Source: an uncultured Oscillibacter sp.
GTDB taxonomy: Bacteria > Bacillota > Clostridia > Oscillospirales > Oscillospiraceae
Reading direction: 5' to 3'
Length of the DNA stretch: 5,133 nt
Assembly (NCBI RefSeq): GCF_910584465.1
Contig: NZ_CAJUBK010000101.1
Location: 1 to 5,133, forward strand
The notes beneath the pieces were generated by a model. That model did no database searches and was not told the DNA's origin. It saw only the letters and a program-made list of their open reading frames with translations. Positions within the stretch are counted from its first letter, which is position 1; every line of letters begins with the position of its first letter. The translations under genes were made by a program, and so were the position numbers. Below, piece by piece: positions 1 to 4,846 of this stretch.

Positions 1-37
1 GGATCTCTTCGCTTTCGCCCCCGACTCGCTCCGCTGG

Positions 38-69
38 ACGCGGGGACGAGGGGGACGGGGGACGCGGGG
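38..69 (+). repeat. degenerate ACGnGGGG tandem repeat; G-quadruplex motif
   Basis: Four imperfect units, ACGCGGGG, ACGAGGGGG, ACGGGGG and ACGCGGGG, follow each other without gaps. They give four G-runs of 4, 5, 5 and 4 bases (42-45, 50-54, 57-61, 66-69) separated by loops of 4, 2 and 4 bases. This satisfies the usual quadruplex pattern and would allow four stacked tetrads on the plus strand. The repeat and spacing are seen directly. Folding in the cell is inference, and chance is possible in such GC-rich DNA, although runs of this length and regularity are not common even here. Confidence 0.6.
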
Positions 70-120
70 CTGTTTTCAAAAAACGGTCATGGCCTCATCC
101 ATCATGGCCGCATACTCCAA

Positions 121-158
121 GGGAAGCTCCAGCATCGGGAGGGTGCTGGAGCTTCTTT
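121..158 (+). terminator. probable intrinsic terminator of an upstream transcript
   Basis: A perfect 12-bp inverted repeat (123-134 GAAGCTCCAGCA, 144-155 TGCTGGAGCTTC) encloses a 9-base loop. Two G-U pairs and one A-U pair could extend the stem outward. The descending arm runs into CTTCTTTC, a short and interrupted T tract, so termination may be partial. It lies about 40 bases before the next promoter, which fits the end of a plus-strand gene left of the window. On the minus strand the hairpin is followed by CCC, so it would be a poorer terminator in that direction. Confidence 0.6.
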
Positions 159-197
159 CATGCCTTCCAGGCATGGGAAGGGATAGCGACAAAGTAT

Positions 198-226
198 TTT
201 ACATCGCAAGCCTCATCGGATAAAAT
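198..226 (+). promoter_or_regulatory. sigma-A-type promoter for the SLH-flavodoxin gene
   Basis: A -35 box TTTACA (198-203) and a -10 box TAAAAT (221-226) are separated by exactly 17 bp. Each differs from consensus at one position. Transcription would start near 233, giving a leader of roughly 85 bases before the ATG at 319. The -10 box is flanked by two direct copies of ATCGGA (215-220 and 225-230). The same -35 sequence and spacing recur in the promoter of the oxidoreductase gene in this window. Confidence 0.65.
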
Positions 227-242
227 CGGAGCTGTCGAACAG

Positions 243-288
243 GCGGCCCCGCTCTCCCCTGTCCCGCCGGACGCCGGGGACGGGCCGC
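243..288 (+). other. GC-rich stem in the 5' leader of the SLH-flavodoxin mRNA
   Basis: GCGGCCC (243-249) pairs perfectly with GGGCCGC (282-288). Inside it, GTCCC (261-265) pairs with GGGAC (277-281). The nested structure lies wholly between the predicted start of transcription and the ribosome binding site. No T tract follows, so it is not an obvious terminator-type attenuator, and no known riboswitch class is recognised. It may affect mRNA stability or simply reflect base composition. Confidence 0.4.
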
Positions 289-306
289 ATCATCTCACGA
301 ATGGAA

Positions 307-312
307 AGGAAG
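307..312 (+). promoter_or_regulatory. ribosome binding site deciding start at 319
   Basis: AGGAAG at 307-312 stands 6 bases before the ATG at 319. The alternative in-frame ATG at 301 is preceded by CATCATCTCACGA, which has no Shine-Dalgarno match. Starting at 319 also puts the basic n-region (MERTKR) directly ahead of the hydrophobic core, as expected for a signal peptide. Confidence 0.6.
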
Positions 313-318
313 ATCCCC

Positions 319-1845
319 ATGGAAAGGACGAAACGATCCTATGCCCTCGCGCTGGCGCTTTGTATGGCGCTGGCCCTGACCGCCATGGTCTCGGCGGAGG
401 AGACCGCCTTCTCGGACGTGGACGGCGATGCCCCCTATGCGGCAGCGGTCCGCTGGGCGGCGGAGAACGGCTACGTCACCGGCTACGGCAGCGGCCGCTT
501 CGGTGCGGACGACCCCGTCACCCGCGCCCAGATGGCGGCGATCTTCCACCGCTCCGCCGGGAGCCCCGCCGTCTCCGGGACCGTCCGCTTCCCCGACGTG
601 GCCCCCACGGCCTATTATGCCGGCGCCGCCGCCTGGGCGGCGGACAGCGGCCTGGTGAACGGCTACGCCGACGGGCGCTTCGGCGCGGACGACCCCGTCA
701 CCCGCCAGCAGCTCATCACCATCCTCTGGCGCTGGGCCGGGAGCCCCGAGGCGTCCGCAGAGGATCTCCCGGACGAGAGCGCCATCGCCGCCTACGCCCG
801 GACGGCGGCAGACTGGTCCCAGGCGAACGGCATCCTGGCCCTCCGGGCCGGCGGGCGCTTCGATCCCCGGACGCCCGCCACACGGGCGGAGGTGGTCTCC
901 GCCCTGTATCAGTACCGCCGCCTGCCCGGCGGCGAAACGCCCGCTCCCGCTCCGGCCCCCGCTCCCGGCGGAGGCGGCAGGGTCCTGATCGCCTACTTCT
1001 CCAACACCGGCAGCACCGAAGCCATCGCCAAGCACCTGGAGGCGGTCCTGGGCGCGGACCTCTACCGGATCGTCCCGGAGATCCCCTACACCCCCGCCGA
1101 CCTGGACTACACCGATCCAAACTGCCGCGCCAACCGGGAGCAGGGCGACGCTCTCGCCCGTCCGGCCATCTCCGGCGCGCTCCCGGATCTGTCGGACTAT
1201 GACGCCGTCTTCCTGGGCTACCCCATCTGGCACGGCCAGGCGCCCAAAATCCTCTATACCTTCCTGGAGAGCGCGGACTTCGGAGGCAGGATCATCGTGC
1301 CCTTCTGCACCTCCGGCAGCAGCGGGATCGGCTCCAGCGCCGCGGGCCTCCGGGCCTCCGCCCCCGATGCCGTCTGGCTGGAGGGCCGGCGGTTCAGCGG
1401 CGGCGCGTCCCGGGACGACGTGGGGTCCTGGGCCGGCGGATTGGACCTGCCCGCCGCATCCGCGGCGGAGGCGGACGCGGAGGGAGCCTCCCCGGCGCTG
1501 GATATCACGGTCAACGGCGTCACCCTCACCGCAGCGCTTTCGGACAACTCCTCCGCCCGGGCCTTCCGGGACCTGCTGGCGGAGGGCCCCCGCACCATCG
1601 AGATGCACGACTACGCCGGCATGGAGAAGGTGGGCCCCCTGGGCCGGAGCCTCCCCGCCAACGATGAGCCGATCGACACCCAGGCGGGGGACATCATCCT
1701 CTACCAGGGCGATAAGATCGTCCTCTATTACGCGCCCAACTCCTGGGACCTCACCCGCCTGGGCCGCATCGACGATGCCGGCGCGGCGGAGCTGCGGGAG
1801 ATCCTGGGCGGCGGGGACGTGTCCGTCACCTTCTCCCTGGGCTGA
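319..1845 (+). CDS. secreted SLH-flavodoxin-cyclophilin-like fusion protein
   Basis: This 508-residue protein is predicted to be exported and held on the cell wall. Residues 1-26 form a Sec signal peptide: basic start, alanine/leucine-rich core, and a VSA cleavage site before EE. C15 lies inside the hydrophobic core and does not make a good lipobox. Three SLH repeats follow (about 31-80, 91-140 and 152-201). The third carries the classic TRAE motif; the first two read TRAQ and TRQQ. A Pro-Ala/Gly linker (207-220) leads to a flavodoxin_4-type domain (221-376). It has the FMN phosphate loop YFSNTGST (226-233), YPIWHGQAPK (301-310) and PFCTSGSSGIG (328-338). Residues 393-506 match the cyclophilin-like fold family, with HDYAGMEKVG and GDIILYQGD. 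Flavodoxin plus cyclophilin-like is a known pairing; the wall-anchoring module is the unusual part. FMN binding is expected, but substrate and electron partner are unknown. A start at 301 would add six residues. Confidence 0.9.
   Translation: MERTKRSYALALALCMALALTAMVSAEETAFSDVDGDAPYAAAVRWAAENGYVTGYGSGRFGADDPVTRAQMAAIFHRSAGSPAVSGTVRFPDVAPTAYYAGAAAWAADSGLVNGYADGRFGADDPVTRQQLITILWRWAGSPEASAEDLPDESAIAAYARTAADWSQANGILALRAGGRFDPRTPATRAEVVSALYQYRRLPGGETPAPAPAPAPGGGGRVLIAYFSNTGSTEAIAKHLEAVLGADLYRIVPEIPYTPADLDYTDPNCRANREQGDALARPAISGALPDLSDYDAVFLGYPIWHGQAPKILYTFLESADFGGRIIVPFCTSGSSGIGSSAAGLRASAPDAVWLEGRRFSGGASRDDVGSWAGGLDLPAASAAEADAEGASPALDITVNGVTLTAALSDNSSARAFRDLLAEGPRTIEMHDYAGMEKVGPLGRSLPANDEPIDTQAGDIILYQGDKIVLYYAPNSWDLTRLGRIDDAGAAELREILGGGDVSVTFSLG
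481..705 (+). repeat. 180-bp direct repeat of SLH modules 1 and 2
   Basis: The ends of SLH modules 1 and 2 are nearly identical at DNA level: 497-525 and 677-705 match at 28 of 29 bases, exactly 180 bp (60 codons) apart. The shared part encodes RFGADDPVTR. The third module is clearly more diverged. This suggests a relatively recent duplication or gene conversion between the first two modules. Confidence 0.7.
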
Positions 1846-2147
1846 CACGGGACGGCGGAGCAAGCCTCCCGCGGCCCAGTCCGCGGGGCCGCCCCGGCAG
1901 GGGGGCCCTATGGAGGCCCCTCCCCGCCCTGGGCCCAGGTCGGAAGAGGCCGGACCGCCTCCCGCCCCGGCAGGGGCCCGGCGGGACCGCCTCACGGGCC
2001 TCCCCCCGGCGGCGGTCTCCGGGCAGGCCATGGAGGACATGGCCGCCCCGGACCCGGGGCCTGGCGAGGCCATCGGCCGCAGCAAGGCGGGGACCGCCAA
2101 ACACCTCAGCAGATCCAAACTACAAAGATGAACGGAGGAGATCGATC
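1846..2147. other. hairpin-dense GC-rich spacer without a gene
   Basis: No credible gene is visible; frames stay open only because the DNA is so GC-rich. The spacer holds several short perfect dyads. These are CCCGCGG/CCGCGGG (1868-1887, 6-base loop), GGGGCC/GGCCCC (1902-1920), palindrome CCTGGGCCCAGG (1928-1939), CCCGG/CCGGG (2005-2023), GGCCAT/ATGGCC (2026-2044) and GCCCCG/CGGGGC (2045-2060). It also has two direct repeats: GCCCCGGCAGGGG at 1891 and 1964, and GGACCGCCTC at 1952 and 1984. The hairpin at 1868-1887 begins 23 bases after the stop codon and could end the first gene's mRNA, but no T tract follows. No good promoter for the next gene was found, so read-through is possible. Confidence 0.5.
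2134..2140 (+). promoter_or_regulatory. ribosome binding site of the CMD-cupin gene
   Basis: GGAGGAG ends 7 bases before the ATG at 2148, a near-ideal Shine-Dalgarno sequence and spacing. It fixes the start. Confidence 0.8.
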
Positions 2148-2882
2148 ATGGTGAAACAGACGGCAGGCAGGGATCAGCTGGGCGGGTTCGCCCCCAAGTT
2201 CGCGGAGCTGAACGACGACGTGCTCTTCGGTGAGGTCTGGAGCCGGGAATGGGGACTGTCCCTGAAGATGCGCTCCATCCTCACCGTCTCCGCCCTGGTG
2301 AGCAAGGGGCTGGTGGACAGCTCCTTCCAGTTCCATCTGGTCAACGCCAAAAAGAACGGCGTCACCAGGGACGAGATGGCGGAGATCCTCACCCACCTGG
2401 CCTTCTACGCCGGGTGGCCCAACGCCTGGGCGGCGTTCCGCGCGGCGGTGGAGGTCTACAAGGACGACGGCGGCGCGGACGGGGGCCTCTTCGGCCTGGG
2501 CACGCCCAACGAAGCCTATGCCCGGCATTTCACCGGCAAGTCCTATCTCAAGCCCCTGACGGACCCCGGGGAGACGCTCTTCCTGGCCAACGTCACCTTC
2601 GAGCCGGGCTGCCGGAACGACTGGCACATCCACCATGCCTCCAAGGGCGGCGGGCAGATCCTCCTCTGCACGGACGGCCGGGGCTGGTATCAGGCGTGGG
2701 GGCAGGACGCCCGGGAGCTCGGCCCCGGCGACGTGGTGTACGTCCCCGCCGGGGTGAAGCACTGGCACGGCGCGGCGAAGGGCTCCTGGTTCAGCCACGT
2801 GGCCCTCGAGGCCCCCGGCGAGGACTGCTCCACCGAGTGGTGCGAGGCCGTGGACGACGCGCAGTACGGGGCGCTGGACTGA
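2148..2882 (+). CDS. carboxymuconolactone decarboxylase-like/cupin fusion protein
   Basis: This 244-residue cytoplasmic protein has two parts. Residues about 25-105 match the gamma-carboxymuconolactone decarboxylase (CMD) fold, with RSILTVSALVSKG (42-54), FQFHLVNAKKNGVTRDE (60-76) and a helix ending FRAAVEVY. Its four cysteines (155, 174, 227, 232) all lie outside this domain, so the CxxC pair of AhpD peroxidases is missing and peroxidase function is unlikely. Residues about 140-222 form a single cupin barrel. Likely metal ligands are H160, H162, Q170 and H205, with the second cupin motif at PGDVVYVPAGVKHWHG (193-208). Glutamine in place of the usual glutamate recalls the manganese cupins of the (R)-hydroxynitrile lyase type (GtHNL/AcHNL). 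Here the His-to-Gln distance is about four residues longer. The reaction is unknown; a small carbonyl or hydroxy-acid substrate is plausible. No signal peptide is present. It lies 302 bp downstream of the surface flavodoxin gene, in the same orientation. Confidence 0.88.
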   Translation: MVKQTAGRDQLGGFAPKFAELNDDVLFGEVWSREWGLSLKMRSILTVSALVSKGLVDSSFQFHLVNAKKNGVTRDEMAEILTHLAFYAGWPNAWAAFRAAVEVYKDDGGADGGLFGLGTPNEAYARHFTGKSYLKPLTDPGETLFLANVTFEPGCRNDWHIHHASKGGGQILLCTDGRGWYQAWGQDARELGPGDVVYVPAGVKHWHGAAKGSWFSHVALEAPGEDCSTEWCEAVDDAQYGALD

Positions 2883-2931
2883 GGGGATGCGCCCCCGGCC
2901 CCTGCCCAAGCCGTCCCGGATGATACGAGGA

Positions 2932-2981
2932 AGGCCCGCCGCGAGGCAGCTCCCCCATGGGGGCCGTCCCGCGGCGGGCCT
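2932..2981. terminator. hairpin between convergent genes, possible bidirectional terminator
   Basis: A perfect 12-bp stem (2932-2943 AGGCCCGCCGCG, 2970-2981 CGCGGCGGGCCT) encloses a 26-base loop. That loop itself contains the 12-base palindrome CCCCCATGGGGG (2952-2963). The structure sits between the stop codon of the CMD-cupin gene (2882) and that of yifB (2992), where a shared terminator is expected. Neither side has a proper T tract, so a purely intrinsic mechanism is uncertain. Confidence 0.5.
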
Positions 2982-2991
2982 CCGCCCTCCG

Positions 2992-4509
2992 TCATCCTTT
3001 CAGGATGTCCGTGTCCCGGTACTGGATGGCCTCCGCCAGGTGCGCCGCCCCGATGTCCGCCTCTCCGTCCAGATCGGCGATGGTCCGGGCCACCCGGAGG
3101 ATGCGGTCGTGGGACCGGGCCGTCAGGCCCATGCGCTGGAAGGCGCTTTTCATCAGCGCCTCCCCGGCGGCGTCCAGGCGGCAGAACCGGCCCATCTGGG
3201 CGGGGGCGATCTGGGCGTTGCAGCTCTGCCCGCTGCCCGCCAGGCGCCTGGCCTGGATGGCCCTGGCGGCGTCCACCCGGGCCTTGACCGCCGCCGAGGG
3301 CTCCGGCTCCTCTGCCCGGCGCATGGCCTCGTATTCCACGGACGGCACGGAGACATGGAGGTCGATGCGGTCCAGCAGGGGGCCGGAGATCTTCTCCACA
3401 TACCGCTCCCGCTCCCGGTCGGAGCAGGTGCAGCGCCGGTCCGGATGCCCCCGCCAGCCGCAGCGGCAGGGGTTCATGGCGCAGACCAGCTGGAACCGGG
3501 CGGGCAGGCGCATGGTGCCCCCGGCCCGGGAGACCGTGACCTCCCCGTCCTCCAGCGGCTGGCGCAGGGCCTCCAGCGCGTCCCGGCGGAACTCCGGCAG
3601 CTCGTCCAGGAACAGCACGCCGTTGTGGGCCAGGGAGATCTCCCCGGGCCGCATGGCGGAGCCGCCCCCGGTCAGGGCGGAGGCGGAGCAGGAGTGGTGG
3701 GGGCTGCGGAAGGGCCGGCGGGTCAGCAGGGGGCGCTCCGGGTCCGTCAGCCCCGCCACGGACCACACGCCGGAAGCCGCCAGGGCCTCCTCCCGGCTCA
3801 TGTCCGGCAGGATGGAGGGCAGGCGCTTGGCCAGCATGGACTTCCCCGCGCCGGGCGACCCGATGAGCAAGAGGTTGTGCCCGCCCGCGGCGGCGATCTC
3901 CAGGGCCCGCTTCACGTTCTCCTGGCCCATCACGTCCCGGAGGTCCGGCAGGCCCGCCTCGTCCTCCCCCGGCGTCCAGGCCGGAGCGGGCGGGAGGAGG
4001 GCCTCCCCCCGGAGGTGGGCCGTCAGCGCCGCCACGTTTTCCACGCCGTAGACGGTGAGGCCGCCGGCCAGCGTGGCCTCGGCGGCGTTGGCGGCGGGGA
4101 CGAAGAGCCGGCGGATGCCGGCCCGCGCCGCCGCCAGGGCCATGGGGAGGACGCCCGTCACGCTCCGCAGCGACCCGGTCAGGGACAGCTCGCCGATGAA
4201 GGCCGCGTCCGCCGGAGGCGCGGGGAGATCGCCGCCCGCCGCCAGGAGGCCGACGAAGATCGGCAGGTCGTAGATGGTCCCCGCCTTCTTCTGCCCCGCC
4301 GGGGCCAGGTTCACGGTGATGCGGCTGACGGGGAACTTGGCCCCGCAGTTCTTCACCGCCGCCCGGACCCGCTCCCGGGCCTCCCGGACGGCGGCGTCGG
4401 GCAGGCCCACCACATCGAAGGCCGGGAGGCCCCCGGAGAGGAAGCACTCCGCGCTGACCTCGTAGCCGGAGACGCCGCTGAGACCAAGGGAACGAACTGT
4501 GACGACCAT
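2992..4509 (-). CDS. yifB: YifB/ComM-family Mg-chelatase-like AAA+ ATPase
   Basis: This 505-residue protein is complete and of normal family length. The N-terminal part (about 1-165) is the Lon-S16-like ChlI domain, containing GLPAFDVVGLPDAAVREARE (27-46). The central Mg-chelatase AAA+ module (about 190-395) has Walker A GSPGAGKS (217-224) and Walker B VLFLDE (298-303). It also has the family's cysteine cluster NPCRCG...RRCTC (C348, C350, C360, C362) and a candidate arginine finger in LLDRIDLHV (R381). The C-terminal Mg_chelatase_C helical part includes ARSHDRILRVARTIADL (464-480), with a likely sensor-2 arginine. Proteobacterial ComM is a helicase that extends branch migration during natural transformation; the role of YifB in Clostridia is not established. 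The start has a GGGGAGGG site 7 bases upstream, and the N-terminus aligns with the usual family beginning. The gene is convergent with the CMD-cupin gene and divergent from the oxidoreductase. Confidence 0.95.
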   Translation of the reverse strand: MVVTVRSLGLSGVSGYEVSAECFLSGGLPAFDVVGLPDAAVREARERVRAAVKNCGAKFPVSRITVNLAPAGQKKAGTIYDLPIFVGLLAAGGDLPAPPADAAFIGELSLTGSLRSVTGVLPMALAAARAGIRRLFVPAANAAEATLAGGLTVYGVENVAALTAHLRGEALLPPAPAWTPGEDEAGLPDLRDVMGQENVKRALEIAAAGGHNLLLIGSPGAGKSMLAKRLPSILPDMSREEALAASGVWSVAGLTDPERPLLTRRPFRSPHHSCSASALTGGGSAMRPGEISLAHNGVLFLDELPEFRRDALEALRQPLEDGEVTVSRAGGTMRLPARFQLVCAMNPCRCGWRGHPDRRCTCSDRERERYVEKISGPLLDRIDLHVSVPSVEYEAMRRAEEPEPSAAVKARVDAARAIQARRLAGSGQSCNAQIAPAQMGRFCRLDAAGEALMKSAFQRMGLTARSHDRILRVARTIADLDGEADIGAAHLAEAIQYRDTDILKG

Positions 4510-4516
4510 GATAGGA

Positions 4517-4524
4517 CCCTCCCC
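4517..4524 (-). promoter_or_regulatory. ribosome binding site of yifB
   Basis: On the minus strand this reads GGGGAGGG and ends 7 bases before the ATG at 4509, supporting that start. Confidence 0.75.
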
Positions 4525-4541
4525 GTGAATGTTTCCTCCCT

Positions 4542-4550
4542 ACTATACCA
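4542..4550 (-). promoter_or_regulatory. candidate extended -10 promoter of yifB
   Basis: On the minus strand the sequence reads TGGTATAGT: a -10 box TATAGT (one mismatch to consensus) with the upstream TGn extension. No convincing -35 box is found 16-18 bp further upstream; TTCCCT at 4565-4570 is the best match. Transcription would begin about 25 bases before the start codon, giving a short leader that carries the ribosome binding site. Confidence 0.45.
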
Positions 4551-4663
4551 CAGAAACGGCCGGGAGGGAAGGTGGACAGGGGAAATCGCTTTTTTTGCAG
4601 GGCCATCATAGGCGTGGGGAGCACCGGACGGACCCACCTCCGGTCCGTTTCCCCGGATGAAGG

Positions 4664-4710
4664 CGGGAAATTTACCCGTCAAGAAATTTTGACAAAATTT
4701 GTGCAAAAAA
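4664..4710 (+). promoter_or_regulatory. AT-rich upstream element with phased A-tracts and dyads
   Basis: Within otherwise GC-rich DNA, A/T tracts at 4684-4690, 4694-4700 and 4705-4710 are centred about 10 bp apart, close to one helical turn. They end about 15 bp before the -35 box of the oxidoreductase promoter. Two imperfect dyads are also present: CGGGAAATTTACCCG (4664-4678, 6 of 7 pairs) and a 22-base TTTTG...CAAAA (4687-4708, 8 of 11 pairs). These could be an UP-element-like or bent-DNA activator and/or operator sites. No named regulator's consensus was recognised. Confidence 0.4.
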
Positions 4711-4724
4711 TAACAAAGCGGCGG

Positions 4725-4753
4725 TTTACACTGGGAAAGAGCCGTGCTATAAT
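4725..4753 (+). promoter_or_regulatory. strong sigma-A promoter of nifJ
   Basis: A -35 box TTTACA (4725-4730), a 17-bp spacer and a perfect -10 box TATAAT (4748-4753) are present. The spacer ends in TGC, an extended -10. Transcription should begin near 4760, leaving a leader of about 87 bases. The near-consensus boxes and the AT-rich DNA upstream suggest high expression, as expected for a central fermentation enzyme. Confidence 0.8.
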
Positions 4754-4809
4754 GAGACCGCATGGGCATCCGGAGGGAGAGCGCCCGGGTGTCCTGTCTT
4801 GGAGAGACC

Positions 4810-4825
4810 GCCGTCCCCGGACGGC
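4810..4825 (+). other. leader hairpin just before the nifJ ribosome binding site
   Basis: GCCGTC (4810-4815) pairs with GACGGC (4820-4825) around a CCCG loop. It is followed by AAATTTAC and then the Shine-Dalgarno sequence, which stays single-stranded. There is no T run, so it is not a terminator; it may stabilise the mRNA 5' end or keep the ribosome site open. Confidence 0.4.
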
Positions 4826-4833
4826 AAATTTAC

Positions 4834-4840
4834 AGGAGGT
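4834..4840 (+). promoter_or_regulatory. ribosome binding site of nifJ
   Basis: AGGAGGT, a full consensus match, lies 6 bases before the ATG at 4847 and fixes the start. Confidence 0.85.
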
Positions 4841-4846
4841 AAGTTT

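Larger units (their letters stand above)
1..197. other. non-coding region upstream of first gene
   Basis: No convincing gene was found here. A plus-strand frame is open from base 2 to a stop at 221-223, but it lacks a ribosome binding site, its translation is compositionally odd, and it runs through a hairpin and into a promoter. A 32-residue minus-strand frame (174 down to 76) also lacks a Shine-Dalgarno sequence. What can be supported is a run of degenerate ACGnGGGG units, a strong hairpin, and two small overlapping alternative hairpins at 159-181. The region is best read as the 3' trailer of an upstream transcript followed by intergenic DNA. Confidence 0.55.
4510..4724. other. divergent intergenic region between yifB and nifJ
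   Basis: No gene is seen. Besides the yifB signals at the left, it holds a hairpin made of ACGGACC/GGTCCGT (4628-4634, 4642-4648). An outer stem GGGGA/TCCCC (4616-4620, 4650-4654) surrounds it. An isolated run of seven T lies at 4590-4596 with no hairpin before it. From about 4668 the composition switches abruptly to AT-rich. Confidence 0.5.

Noticed and set aside
76..174. 32-residue minus-strand frame ending in MLELPLEYAAMMDEAMTVF
   Set aside because: The tail looks mildly protein-like, but there is no ribosome binding site before either ATG and its sequence is forced by the hairpin and flanking direct repeats (TCATGGCC at 87 and 102).
2..223. Plus-strand open frame entering from the left edge (possible tail of an upstream gene)
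   Set aside because: It runs through the G-run repeat, the terminator-like hairpin and into the -10 box of the promoter; the translation is not protein-like. More sequence to the left would settle it.
319..396. Lipoprotein signal (LALC with C15) in the SLH-flavodoxin protein
   Set aside because: The cysteine lies in the middle of the hydrophobic core and is followed by more hydrophobic residues and a good VSA signal peptidase I site, so ordinary Sec cleavage is more likely.
295..2118. 607-codon open frame on the minus strand opposite the SLH-flavodoxin gene
   Set aside because: It lies antisense to a gene with clear domains, its translation is glycine/alanine/arginine-rich without recognisable motifs, and long antisense frames are expected at this G+C content.
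2098..2126. CAAACA-N17-TACAAA as a promoter for the CMD-cupin gene
   Set aside because: Only three and four of six bases match consensus, and the transcript would start on top of the ribosome binding site.
4590..4596. Run of seven T as a terminator
   Set aside because: No hairpin precedes it on the plus strand, and it sits in a divergent promoter region where no transcript should end.
2690..4624. Long minus-strand frame spanning the CMD-cupin end and yifB, and long plus-strand frames opposite yifB
   Set aside because: They are out-of-frame shadows of yifB, whose own frame encodes Walker A, Walker B and the cysteine cluster; these translations are low-complexity and match no family.
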